Part shown: piece after piece, positions 13,597 to 21,601 of the stretch
Position numbering within the stretch: position 1 is the stretch's first letter
Layout: the number at the start of each line of letters is the position of its first letter
Virus record (IMG/VR): IMGVR_UViG_3300027896_000177
Coordinates: 1-27,737 of that record
DNA from: a virus
DNA: 27,737 nucleotides
Strand: one strand, 5' to 3'
Notes under the pieces: generated by a model
The model's input: only the letters and a program-made list of their open reading frames with translations
Databases searched by the model: none
What the model was told of the DNA's origin: nothing
Position numbers and translations under genes: made by a program

Positions 13597-14768
13597 TTCT
13601 TGCCCTTATTGATGTAGTCAATTGGGGTTTTAGCCTTGGGTGGAATTGAATCGAGCGGAGTTTTTCTCTTGTGCTCACGCAACTTTTCGCGCAGTCCATC
13701 AAGGATGTCTGAACCCTTCCTATTGTCACCGCCTCCCAAGGCCGACACAAATGACGCAGGAAAAACATATTCACCATCTGCAATCTTTGCAGGCACTGGA
13801 TTGACACCCGGCCCATCCTTGTGTGGCAACTGTTTGCGGAATCCTTCAAGAACATGCATTCCAGCCTTGCTAGAGCCGTCACCAAGCGACGAAACAGTTT
13901 CGGCATCCATCACATAGTCGCCATCGTGCAGCATGGCTGGAATGTCGTCTGATTGACCCGTACCACCACCACAGGCGTAATAGCCTGTTAGGCCGGTAAT
14001 GAACTCAGGATGGTGTCCTTTAGGTGCTGCTGCCTTGTAATGTGCCAAGCCGCCTTCTGCATTGCCCACAATGCTGCAACGAATTTGATGCAATGGATGC
14101 ATGGTGCTGTTGGGCGTATGCATTTCGCTTCTCAACATATTGCATTTTAAGCAAGCCCACTCTGGCGTAGCGCATTTCAATGCACCTTCAAAATCTTTGA
14201 GCCAGCACCCAGTGCTTGCACCGCCTGCACGACCGCCTCCAGCCATCATTTCACCTTGATACATGCCAAGGTCTGGATTGGCACCAACATTTGCACCCAT
14301 GTTCATTTGCGTCAACGGGGCAAGCGTATCAGGACTAAAATTTCCGCTATGCCCCACCAATTCAGATGCTTGGCCACACAATGCAGTGGGAGTTGGAATT
14401 GATGGAGCAGGGGCAGGAGCAGGCCCACAGCAACAGCAGCATCCAAAGATGCAACAAATCAAGCAACCAATTGCGCTGCCAATCGCTCCCCCAAAAGGAA
14501 TGCCGGATGCCGCTCCTGCTGCCCCACCAATGGTGCCCCCCAAACCATAACGCCCAATAGGGCCGCTATATGAGCAGCATGGGTTGCATGAACAACAGAC
14601 GCAACATTGATTGCTTTGATCTGCGCTAAGTGCGCTCCCACCGCCAGCATAATGATTGGCGCGAACTTTGCCGCCTCTTGCGTAGCTAGGAACACTCGCA
14701 GCGTGAACTTGAGCGCCAAGACTCTTGTTTTGCAAACTGCCAAAAGACATGATTTCTGATTCTTTCAA
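13593..14768 (-). CDS. Poly-cysteine, glycine-zipper virion protein with duplicated C-terminal motif (391 aa)
   Basis: The chosen start is a TTG at 14768, forming a TTGA overlap with the upstream stop and lying 6 bases after GGGGAG. The ATG at 14750 (MSFGSLQNKSLGAQVHAASV) is the alternative, with a poor ribosome site. A cluster CCVCCSCNPCC comes first, then a Gly/Ala-rich hydrophobic segment (GGTIGGAAGAASGIPFGGAI) that runs straight into CLICCIFGCCCCC and an Ala-Pro linker. In all there are about 22 cysteines. The C-terminal third has two related units, IPAMLHDGDYVMDAETVSSL and VPAKIADGEYVFPASFVSAL, each followed by an LG-G-S/D-G motif and a basic helix. A similar unit is familiar from phage structural proteins of unknown role. 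The glycine-zipper segment may insert in a membrane during DNA ejection. Confidence 0.65.
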   Translation of the reverse strand: MKESEIMSFGSLQNKSLGAQVHAASVPSYARGGKVRANHYAGGGSALSADQSNQCCVCCSCNPCCSYSGPIGRYGLGGTIGGAAGAASGIPFGGAIGSAIGCLICCIFGCCCCCGPAPAPAPSIPTPTALCGQASELVGHSGNFSPDTLAPLTQMNMGANVGANPDLGMYQGEMMAGGGRAGGASTGCWLKDFEGALKCATPEWACLKCNMLRSEMHTPNSTMHPLHQIRCSIVGNAEGGLAHYKAAAPKGHHPEFITGLTGYYACGGGTGQSDDIPAMLHDGDYVMDAETVSSLGDGSSKAGMHVLEGFRKQLPHKDGPGVNPVPAKIADGEYVFPASFVSALGGGDNRKGSDILDGLREKLREHKRKTPLDSIPPKAKTPIDYINKGKK

Positions 14769-15016
14769 TATGTGCTCCCCGCATTCGGCGAGATTGACAT
14801 GATGCCAGCCATTGCCATTGCCCAATCTTGCCAAGTTTCATATGGACGATGATCGGGACTGCCTGATTGGACAAAATATCCAATTCCATTTATCCCATCA
14901 ACCCACGTTCTCCAATTTTCTTCAGCAACATGTCCAAGTTGATTGGATGCAAACAACTCTTCCATCAGCTTGTTGTACTGATCCCATGTCATTCCGCGAG
15001 GATCATACGAAATCAC
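14765..15016 (-). CDS. Small conserved virion-region protein (83 aa), GTG start
   Basis: Read from a GTG at 15016, two bases after the upstream stop codon, the protein begins (M)ISYDPRGMTWDQYNKLMEE. It continues ELFASNQLG, ENWRTWVDGINGIGYF and a C-terminal helix TWQDWAMAMAGIMS. AGGGA 9 bases upstream supports this start. An in-frame ATG at 15058 would lie inside the upstream gene, and the ATG at 14992 has no ribosome site. I recall short Trp-rich proteins of this type beside podovirus tail genes, without a known function. Confidence 0.65.
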   Translation of the reverse strand: MISYDPRGMTWDQYNKLMEELFASNQLGHVAEENWRTWVDGINGIGYFVQSGSPDHRPYETWQDWAMAMAGIMSISPNAGSTY

Positions 15017-15017
15017 T

Positions 15018-17078
15018 TTACGGATTCCCTGTACCGCGAACGTCACCAGACTCAACATTCAAGATCACTCGACCCATGAAGTAATTGCCGTTTTGAGTGT
15101 TGCTTGTGAACCTCAAACGCATTTCACGGCGTTGTTCTTTCATGTCAATTTTAAGCGTTGACGCATCAAACACATACGGACTAGAAGCCACATCCGTATC
15201 GTCTGCGTAACCCTTGCCGGTGATCGTCAGACTCATCTGTCCCACTTGCTGGAAGTCTGGCTCCACGCGCTCAATGCGAGTCCACAAGTTGTCGCCGGTC
15301 GGTACGGAGCCAACCAAACCATTGGTCATACTCAAAACGTTCGTTTCAATGTACGAATTGATGGCATTCACATCAGTCAAATAAACCTGATCAACGCCCA
15401 CCTCATGAGTCCACAACGTGTAATTGCCAACTGAATTGGCTACGTTGCCCGCCCAGATTGGTTTCCTAAATACTTCAGAAAACACACCGGCAGAACGGTT
15501 TGCGCCATCTGCTAAACCAGCGTCATACCAAGTTTTCTCTCTGACGTTGTAAATGATCGCATCATTACATTCAATTGAATTACCGCGTGGATAGAACCAC
15601 CAAATCTCACCCCAGCGTGGCACTTTGGTTGCCCACACTTTTTGTCGTTGAGTGATGTTGAGTCCATCAAAAAACCAATTCAAATTCTGAGTGTTGGTCA
15701 TTTCTTGCACCACACCGTTGTACATCAGGAAACGGTCAACACCTACCCAATAAATGATGCCATCGTATTCAATTACGCATTGACTCGACATGATCGAGGA
15801 TTGCTGCGTGATTAAGTCATACCGCCAATAGATCGAAGTCGACCCCACTGATTGCGGCGCATACGTCACGCGAACCACAGAGTCAGTCGTAAAGAACAAT
15901 CCACTTGGTGATGTCGTACCACCTCGTAGCGGAATACCCTTCACAACTTTGGTCGATGCGACGTTTGTGGCATTGGCATCAGCCGATGTCCAATTGTTGA
16001 AGTTGCCTGCTGAACAGTTTTGAATCAGCCCATAGTTTCCGTAAACAAACAGATACGGATACAGCATACAAACACCGCCGCTGACAGCGATGTTGTTGTC
16101 AAAAGTCAAAAGCACCGGGCCTGATGTAGTAGCGGTTTTGTTCAACGTCACCGTCCATACGCCGCCCGTCACTGTCGACGACACAATGGTGGTGCCGGTC
16201 TGTATCCCGGTGCCATACACCGATACGCCTGCGCCCATCGCCACATTGGTCGATGTGAAGGTTACAGTGGCCAACCCACTAGTCAGCGTTCCAGTCGCGG
16301 TAAACACGCCTACCGGAGTCATGGTCGTGCTAGTAAACGTGCCAACCAATGGACGCACGTTGGTCAAACTGTCGATGTACTGAAGGTTGTCGCCGGGGTG
16401 AGCAATCAGGTTGTTGTTGCCCGTACCAAATGCATCATAGCCAGTGTCAAACTGCCACAGTGCGTTTGAGTCTGATTGATAGTAGTTGCTTGATGGGGCA
16501 ACATTTACTCCATAGTACGTCACTGATGTAACCGTACCTACAAACGTCGTCGTGGCAGATGCACCGCCAATGCTGCCCGGACTAAAAGTAAAGGTATCCC
16601 CAAACCCATAGCCATTGCCTGCTGCCGTCACTGTGAGCGTGGTCACAATGCCGCCAGACACTACAACAGTAATCGTGGCTCCTGTGCCATTGCCGCTTGC
16701 TGGAATCGGCGAAACATTGGTGTAGGTGTTGTCTGTGTACCCTGCTCCACCAGTAGTAATGGAAACAGTCGTGATGCTGCCGATCACAAAAATCTGCTGT
16801 GGCCCCGATCCAATTGCATCGCTGTTACCAATCGTCCACTGCTGAAGACTATTGTTGAAACCAGAGACAACCCAAGTTTGTCCAGCTTGGGATTGCATGA
16901 TCATGCCACGACTAATGCTAGGCGCATTCAGAAAGGAAGCTGTATAGCCTCCCATTTTTCTGGGGCGTCCGTACTGAAATCGACACCACTGCCCATCAAC
17001 ATACGTTGCTGACGCAAATTGAGTTCCATCCCGCTGGATTCCTGCCCCAACTTGTAGCGGAATAACTTTCAAAGTCAT
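15018..17078 (-). CDS. Tail hub / DNA-stabilisation-like protein (686 aa)
   Basis: The product starts MTLKVIPLQVGAGIQRDGTQ and continues DGQWCRFQYGRPRKMGGY, an opening I associate with phage stabilisation proteins of the P22 gp10 type and their relatives, which close the tail and the packaged DNA. The rest is beta-rich with repeated Trp/Tyr motifs (EIWWFYPRGN, NLWTRIERVEP, REMRLRFTS) that suggest a propeller. Two Gly/Thr-rich insertions (about residues 105-185 and 250-330), with TTGGAGYTDNTYTNVSP and TAAGNGYGFGDTFTFSPG, look like immunoglobulin-like decoration or adhesin domains. It begins as TAATG on the upstream gene and is followed by the GTG gene. The family call is moderately sure; the mechanism is from relatives. 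Confidence 0.7.
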   Translation of the reverse strand: MTLKVIPLQVGAGIQRDGTQFASATYVDGQWCRFQYGRPRKMGGYTASFLNAPSISRGMIMQSQAGQTWVVSGFNNSLQQWTIGNSDAIGSGPQQIFVIGSITTVSITTGGAGYTDNTYTNVSPIPASGNGTGATITVVVSGGIVTTLTVTAAGNGYGFGDTFTFSPGSIGGASATTTFVGTVTSVTYYGVNVAPSSNYYQSDSNALWQFDTGYDAFGTGNNNLIAHPGDNLQYIDSLTNVRPLVGTFTSTTMTPVGVFTATGTLTSGLATVTFTSTNVAMGAGVSVYGTGIQTGTTIVSSTVTGGVWTVTLNKTATTSGPVLLTFDNNIAVSGGVCMLYPYLFVYGNYGLIQNCSAGNFNNWTSADANATNVASTKVVKGIPLRGGTTSPSGLFFTTDSVVRVTYAPQSVGSTSIYWRYDLITQQSSIMSSQCVIEYDGIIYWVGVDRFLMYNGVVQEMTNTQNLNWFFDGLNITQRQKVWATKVPRWGEIWWFYPRGNSIECNDAIIYNVREKTWYDAGLADGANRSAGVFSEVFRKPIWAGNVANSVGNYTLWTHEVGVDQVYLTDVNAINSYIETNVLSMTNGLVGSVPTGDNLWTRIERVEPDFQQVGQMSLTITGKGYADDTDVASSPYVFDASTLKIDMKEQRREMRLRFTSNTQNGNYFMGRVILNVESGDVRGTGNP

Positions 17079-18328
17079 TAGAAAGACCCGCCTGCAATTC
17101 CCACTGGAAGCAACAATCCACTAGAAGTCAATTTGCCCGCAAGAACGCCAGAAACTGCAAAACCCAATTGACCTGATGCAGCCAAATAAATGCCCGTTAA
17201 GGCATCACCCGTAAAGTTCAACGCTGGATTGGTTGCTGATCCATTGCCCAACGTGATGGTCGATGCAAAGCTGGCTTGTGACGATGTGGCATTGAACAGA
17301 TTGGTGCCATCACACACCAACAATGCTGCTGTACCTGCGGTAACCGTATAGGAAGAACCACCAGTCACGCCTGTCGAAATAGTCAGGCTGTAAGCACCTG
17401 ATGTGCTATTCCTGATCGAATAAAGCTGCACCGTTTGCGGGACAATGATTGTCGTGTTTTGAGACAACACGCCCGCATACTGTTGAATGACGTTCTTGGC
17501 TTGCGCTGATGTCAGCGTCACAGTTGCCGCAGCACCCGTCAAGCTCAAATAAAATTGGGTGTAATTGAATACGTTTTGTTGAGCCAGTGCATAGGTGTAC
17601 CAATTCAAGCCATTGGATACAAACACACTGGAATTGGCAATCTGCAATTGAACCGTAGATGTGGTCGCATCAATTGTGCTGGAACCTTGAGCCGTTACAG
17701 ACACAATGCCTGCACCATCATTTTTTACAATGACGTAGAAACCAACAGAAACTGCACCAACTGCTGGCAGCGTCAGAGTGCCAGCGCCGCCAGTCCATAC
17801 ATACAACGCTGCATTGTCGTTTGCAGTGAACGTATAGGCTGAGGACACCAATGACACTGCCGTATTGGTGTTTAAGGCCGCATTGATAGCCTTTAACCCA
17901 AACCCTGCAAGCGCAGAAGCACTAGCCGCAGATGTTCCGATACCCAACGCAATCGTTGACCATGTACCGTAGGTCGTCGAGTTGTCGGTCAGATAGATAT
18001 AGTAAGTGTTAACGGTCGACGTTGTCGGCGCAACAGGTACTAATTGAATTGTATTGAGCGAATTGTCAACAACAGTAAAAGAATTCGTCGAACCAATGTT
18101 GCGAACAATGAATGCTTGTCCAACCGACACTTGACTCGCCGCAGGCAGAACCAAATTTGCAGGCGATACCGTTGCCGTGGCTTCAATGATGTTGGCCACC
18201 ACTACACCCGGCGTTCCATTGATTGGCCACGACAGATAGGTGTATTGAGCAGACAACGTCAGGTTTTCGTAACCCACCTGAGATGGGTTGATGGTCTGGC
18301 CCGTGTATGGTGAAACGTATGAAGTCAT
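17078..18328 (-). CDS. Fibre-like structural protein (416 aa)
   Basis: The protein begins MTSYVSPYTGQTINPSQVGY and is almost entirely Ser/Thr/Ala/Val-rich beta repeat (ATVTLTSAQAKNVIQQY, TNTAVSLVSSAYTFTAND), typical of fibre or baseplate beta-structure. The C-terminus ends GIAGGSF, close to the GINGGAF end of the long tail fibre. It lies between the adaptor and the hub protein, so it may link the fibres to the tail. No enzymatic motif is seen. It starts two bases after the adaptor's stop. Confidence 0.65.
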   Translation of the reverse strand: MTSYVSPYTGQTINPSQVGYENLTLSAQYTYLSWPINGTPGVVVANIIEATATVSPANLVLPAASQVSVGQAFIVRNIGSTNSFTVVDNSLNTIQLVPVAPTTSTVNTYYIYLTDNSTTYGTWSTIALGIGTSAASASALAGFGLKAINAALNTNTAVSLVSSAYTFTANDNAALYVWTGGAGTLTLPAVGAVSVGFYVIVKNDGAGIVSVTAQGSSTIDATTSTVQLQIANSSVFVSNGLNWYTYALAQQNVFNYTQFYLSLTGAAATVTLTSAQAKNVIQQYAGVLSQNTTIIVPQTVQLYSIRNSTSGAYSLTISTGVTGGSSYTVTAGTAALLVCDGTNLFNATSSQASFASTITLGNGSATNPALNFTGDALTGIYLAASGQLGFAVSGVLAGKLTSSGLLLPVGIAGGSF

Positions 18329-18330
18329 GA

Positions 18331-18969
18331 TTAGCTGTCTATTGCGATTGCTTGACGATCACCAAGGCGTGAAACATCTTCAGTTTTCAGTGACTGAATC
18401 GCTTCGGTGTACTTCTGTTGAAAAATTTGACGCTGGTCATTTTTCAAAAACGGCATCGCTTGCAAAAGAGTGCCAAACAACATGGCCGTTGGCGCATTCT
18501 GAGTCAGCCAATTGGTTTGAGTGTCTGAACTTAAAGGCTGGATGCGCTCGTAATAGAGCACTTCAAACGAGTACGCTTGATCTGGTGTTGGAGCCAAATA
18601 CCAATGATCCCAATTGGTGTCAGCGTAATACACCGGGGCCGCAGTGTTGGTGTTGTTAGGCCAATAATTGGTCAGGTATTCATATTTACGCAAAAAAATG
18701 GGAGTTCGCACTCCAGCACTGTTTGTGTAATTCATTGACACGGTTTTGCGCCACCTAGCAGGCTTTTGCAAAACGGGATTGTTGGCACTCATGGTGGATT
18801 CAACAATCTGCAATTGCCCCAGAGTTTTGATCTCTTGAGCAATCTCAAATTCAGCTAACGTAATGAACGTAGGAATTGCATTGATCGTCGCCTGATCAGA
18901 CCGCTCCAAATAGGAGAGCACGGTTGATGTCAGACTGTTGTACGTCATTACCCATGAGGGCGTGGTCAT
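18331..18969 (-). CDS. Head-tail adaptor protein (212 aa)
   Basis: The product, starting MTTPSWVMTYNSLTSTVLSY, is rich in helices (TFITLAEFEIAQEIKTLGQL) and then carries beta strands with YYADTNWDHWYLAPTPDQAY and FEVLYYERIQPL. This pattern matches the phage adaptor family (gp6/gp4-like connector proteins) that sits between portal and tail. The C-terminal helix MLFGTLLQAMPFLKNDQRQI is also typical. Its ATGA overlap with the endolysin gene shows that lysis and adaptor genes share one transcript. The expected neighbour, the stabilisation/hub protein, lies nearby. Confidence 0.75.
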   Translation of the reverse strand: MTTPSWVMTYNSLTSTVLSYLERSDQATINAIPTFITLAEFEIAQEIKTLGQLQIVESTMSANNPVLQKPARWRKTVSMNYTNSAGVRTPIFLRKYEYLTNYWPNNTNTAAPVYYADTNWDHWYLAPTPDQAYSFEVLYYERIQPLSSDTQTNWLTQNAPTAMLFGTLLQAMPFLKNDQRQIFQQKYTEAIQSLKTEDVSRLGDRQAIAIDS

Positions 18970-19556
18970 GCTAGTACCTCAAGAGCCTTCTGCATTAGAG
19001 CAAACCTATCTTCCAGACCAATTGTCCCACCGTTGATGACCCGTGTCATCTGCTCAAGGTCATTGGCATCAGCCAGCTTGTTGAGCCCATGAGCACTCCA
19101 AAACCAACCTGCTGATAGCGCAGCACCAGCCGGTGTAGAAAGATAGTCAGGAGTGCTTTCTAAGTCGACGCCCAAGGCTTGACCACAAGCAATGTAATTG
19201 CTTTTGCCTGTCAATTGAATTAGCCCACGACCCCTGTATTTGTAGCCATCGCCACTCTCAGGATTGCCATTGCCCATTCGATTGGCATAGACAATGTTGG
19301 CGATCTTCTCTGGCTTATGAGCGCACTCTTGAGCCAGCACAGGTGTGAATCGTTGAGGCCATGTATGCACTAAGCTCTCAACTTTGTAATTCAAGTTCTC
19401 TTCCAAAAACTTGAAATGGCCAGACTCATGCGAGCACTGGCCAATAAAAAACGCCTGCCGCGCAGGAGTGTTGATCTCAAATCGATCAAATGTATTGTTC
19501 AGCGGGCCTAGCCATGACTCATGAATGCCAAGCTGTTGCAAGTCAGCTTCTGTCAT
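18966..19556 (-). CDS. Endolysin of glycoside hydrolase family 19 type (196 aa)
   Basis: This chitinase-like lysozyme cuts peptidoglycan glycan strands at lysis. The signature SHESGHFKFLEENLNY gives catalytic Glu44 and Glu53, and GYKYRGRGLIQLTGKSNY (104-121) is the family's substrate-cleft motif. The length of about 200 residues is a bare catalytic domain with no signal peptide and no binding domain, so it needs the holin for release. AAGGGG before the ATG is a strong ribosome site. It overlaps the adaptor start and follows small membrane and accessory genes of the same cassette. Confidence 0.95.
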   Translation of the reverse strand: MTEADLQQLGIHESWLGPLNNTFDRFEINTPARQAFFIGQCSHESGHFKFLEENLNYKVESLVHTWPQRFTPVLAQECAHKPEKIANIVYANRMGNGNPESGDGYKYRGRGLIQLTGKSNYIACGQALGVDLESTPDYLSTPAGAALSAGWFWSAHGLNKLADANDLEQMTRVINGGTIGLEDRFALMQKALEVLA

Positions 19557-19570
19557 TTTCAGCCCCTTTG

Positions 19571-19792
19571 TTAAATACCAAGAATGTGTTTTAACAACTC
19601 TTCAAAATATTTGGGGCCAAACAAGGATGCAAGGATAGAAAAGTACAAGATGTACTCTAATCGTTGCATCCTTTGGCCCCATTCCTCAAAATTTTTCTGA
19701 ATGGATTCGTATCGAGCCGCACAAATTGCTTCATGAACACTAAGCTGTTTGTCCGTTTTTGTCGCAAGTTCGTTCGAGTCTTCCACGCTCAT
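19571..19792 (-). CDS. Small single-span membrane protein in the lysis cassette (73 aa)
   Basis: The protein starts MSVEDSNELATKTDKQLSVH. A charged coiled coil (AARYESIQKNFEEWGQRMQR) is followed by one hydrophobic segment LEYILYFSILASLFGPKYF and a short tail. An N-terminal coiled coil plus one membrane span is the plan of XhlA-like holin-associated proteins. It sits immediately before the endolysin, overlapping its upstream neighbour as ATGA. A role in lysis is likely by position, but it is not proved by sequence. Confidence 0.65.
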   Translation of the reverse strand: MSVEDSNELATKTDKQLSVHEAICAARYESIQKNFEEWGQRMQRLEYILYFSILASLFGPKYFEELLKHILGI

Positions 19793-20019
19793 TCCTTTTT
19801 GGGCTTATGAAATAATTTTGTTACCCAACCAAAAAAATTACCTTTGTTTTTGGTTGTTGTCGCTTGAATTGAAACGGTTTTAGGTGTGCCCGGAACAGCA
19901 GGTTTTGGTTGAAACCCACTGTATTTTTCTTCTAAAAAGTCCAAGAAACGATAAATTTCGCCCTTGTTTTTACTTTCAAACTCTTGGACGTAAGGGTGAA
20001 TATCTCGCAAGAATTGCAT
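19789..20019 (-). CDS. Small basic protein of the lysis region (76 aa), unknown
   Basis: From the ATG at 20019 the product begins MQFLRDIHPYVQEFESKNKG and ends in a basic tail FFGWVTKLFHKPKKE. It is helical with a Pro/Thr linker (PKPAVPGTPKTVSIQATTT). The frame extends upstream through the previous gene, but that part is an overlapping shadow; the ribosome site at 20019 (GAG) is weak. No family is recognised. The amphipathic C-terminal helix could bind membranes. Confidence 0.55.
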   Translation of the reverse strand: MQFLRDIHPYVQEFESKNKGEIYRFLDFLEEKYSGFQPKPAVPGTPKTVSIQATTTKNKGNFFGWVTKLFHKPKKE

Positions 20020-20029
20020 AGTTCTCAGA

Positions 20030-20194
20030 TTACGAAGCAGGCACTTCGTGAACCTCTGGCGCAGGCGGAACATTCTGCTCATTGACTTGCTGCTGAATGC
20101 CATTGATGAAACCGGCAACTTCTACATAGGGACGGCCACCAAGGTACTGAAGGATGCCATTCGCGAGTTCAACGGTCAAAGTAATTGATTTCAT
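20030..20194 (-). CDS. Small conserved phage protein (54 aa)
   Basis: A short frame with a strong ribosome site (AAGGAG, 6-base spacing) starts at 20194. The product begins MKSITLTVELANGILQYLGG, continues RPYVEVAGFINGIQQQV and ends in a Pro/Glu-rich tail. The LGGRPY...VAGFINGI pattern resembles tiny proteins often found in phage tail or lysis regions, with unknown role. It has a clean start and stop between the 2OG oxygenase and the basic protein. Confidence 0.65.
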   Translation of the reverse strand: MKSITLTVELANGILQYLGGRPYVEVAGFINGIQQQVNEQNVPPAPEVHEVPAS

Positions 20195-20204
20195 TTCTAT
20201 CTCC

Positions 20205-20921
20205 TTAGATGATTTCTACTTGTGGAACAGGGCATACGGTTGGTGCTATCGCTCGTACACCAATATTGAAATGTATGAATTTTATTGGCTTCAAGCTGCC
20301 ATGTCGTGTGAACGAATGTGGCAACCATGAATTCGCAAAAAACAACATTCCGGGTTCGGCTTTGAAATTGACCATGTTGGTCGCTTCCGAAACAATGCCT
20401 GCGTTTTCAGCAGGCAATGCAGCCATCACTTTACCGGGTCGTGGATCATGAATCACAACCCGTGATGAATCTGGTGGTACTTCCAAAAAGTAAAAGCCCA
20501 CAATCTGTGCGCCATGCGGATGAACGTGCTCATCCATCGCTGAATGCCTATGGTGCTCTTGACCCCAGAATTCAGTAAAAAATGTGACGTTGTTTTGCAT
20601 GTCATAGCCTTGAGCTTGAAGAATGTTCCAAGCTGTTTGGCTGATGTATCCACACAAATCTTTCATGCGCTCATCATGGAACAAGTTCCCTGTCATCGTG
20701 ACTGGGTAGAGCTTGTCAAACAAAGCGTCTGTCTTGCCTTTTTTGTCTTTCTTGATCTGCTTGATGTTCTCATTGAACACATCAAGAGCATCTTTCACAA
20801 ATTCTTCTTTTGTGATTGTGTAGACCATCGATGGAAAGTAAAGCAAGCTGGCCAATTGTTCTTGTGGCTTTTGCTCCTTGACTTCCGATTCCTCAATGAC
20901 CTCAGCGTTGGCTGTACACAT
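20205..20921 (-). CDS. 2OG-Fe(II) oxygenase-like protein (238 aa)
   Basis: This is a predicted 2-oxoglutarate- and Fe(II)-dependent oxygenase. The iron ligands fit DEHVHPHGAQIVGFYFLEVP (His132/His134 near an HxH), and the distal His is in NSWLPHSFTRHG (His202), followed by KPIKFIHFNI, where a 2-oxoglutarate-binding Arg would be expected and a Lys is found instead. These features match the family seen in cyanophages and other environmental phages (TIGR02466/2OG-FeII_Oxy_5 type). The first 25 residues are acidic and Glu/Gln rich. AAAGG before the ATG is a good ribosome site. It sits in the lysis/tail region, so a virion or host-wall protein could be the substrate, but that is unknown. Confidence 0.75.
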   Translation of the reverse strand: MCTANAEVIEESEVKEQKPQEQLASLLYFPSMVYTITKEEFVKDALDVFNENIKQIKKDKKGKTDALFDKLYPVTMTGNLFHDERMKDLCGYISQTAWNILQAQGYDMQNNVTFFTEFWGQEHHRHSAMDEHVHPHGAQIVGFYFLEVPPDSSRVVIHDPRPGKVMAALPAENAGIVSEATNMVNFKAEPGMLFFANSWLPHSFTRHGSLKPIKFIHFNIGVRAIAPTVCPVPQVEII

Positions 20922-20943
20922 GATCGCCTTTCATCAGTGATCT

Positions 20944-21438
20944 TTACTTTTGGATGGACTCAAGTACTTCAGTTTTTTTCTTGGAGCCATCACTAGAACC
21001 AAACCAAAAGTTCAGCATTGTTGCGATGACGGTGCCAAGAATGAACCCAAGAATGGTATCCGCAAAGCGCACGTTTTGGGGAGGAATGTAGCCAAAAGTG
21101 ATAAAGGCAACGTAGATGGCCGCAGCAACCGACCAGAACGCTGTCAGGTACATCGTGAACCGTTTGGAGAACACGTCAGACTGTTGCAGAGCCGCCACTT
21201 GCATGGCCCGTGCGTCAGCGGTGTTGGCATAGTTGGCCTTCAGCGTCTCAAGATCAATTTCTGCCAATTTAGCCGCAGCCGCAGGATCGCCTGCAATTGC
21301 TTTGGCAACCTCATCGACTGTGTTCTTTACTCCGAATCGATCAGCAATAGCAGAAACAACAAGCCCGCCAGCAGGGCCAGCCACTGCGGTTGCCACAGTA
21401 GGAGCAAGTTCTTCAAGAAGGTGGAGAAGTTCATTCAT
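20944..21438 (-). CDS. Holin, GTA-holin/3TM type (164 aa)
   Basis: This is a holin that permeabilises the inner membrane at lysis. It has a hydrophobic N-terminal stretch (APTVATAVAGPAGGLVVSAI), a soluble helical region with Ala-rich DPAAAAKLAEIDLETLK, then two clear membrane spans (YLTAFWSVAAAIYVAFITFG and ILGFILGTVIATMLNFWFG). A short polar basic tail (GSSDGSKKKTEV) follows, as in the GTA holin family. It overlaps the small upstream gene as ATGA. The endolysin lies about 1.4 kb downstream in the same operon. Confidence 0.8.
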   Translation of the reverse strand: MNELLHLLEELAPTVATAVAGPAGGLVVSAIADRFGVKNTVDEVAKAIAGDPAAAAKLAEIDLETLKANYANTADARAMQVAALQQSDVFSKRFTMYLTAFWSVAAAIYVAFITFGYIPPQNVRFADTILGFILGTVIATMLNFWFGSSDGSKKKTEVLESIQK

Positions 21439-21599
21439 ATAAACCTTGGCTCTTGTGTAGCCGGTAGTGGTGGAGACTCTATGCCAATCCCGTGCAGTAA
21501 TTCAATTGAACGAGCAAAATTGTATAGCTCAATCTCACTCGGAATGCCCGGAAGACTCTTGATAAGCAGCGCAATCACTTCTGGTGCTGCTGGGTTCAT
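21435..21599 (-). CDS. Small hypothetical protein (54 aa) upstream of the holin
   Basis: A short frame starts at the ATG at 21599 with product MNPAAPEVIALLIKSLPGIP and continues SEIELYNFARSIELLHGIGI with a Pro-rich end. It overlaps the holin start as ATGA and starts two bases after the upstream stop, so it fills the only space between two genes, which supports it being real. The ribosome site is weak, so translation probably depends on coupling. No function is recognised. Confidence 0.6.
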   Translation of the reverse strand: MNPAAPEVIALLIKSLPGIPSEIELYNFARSIELLHGIGIESPPLPATQEPRFI

Positions 21600-21601
21600 G
21601 C

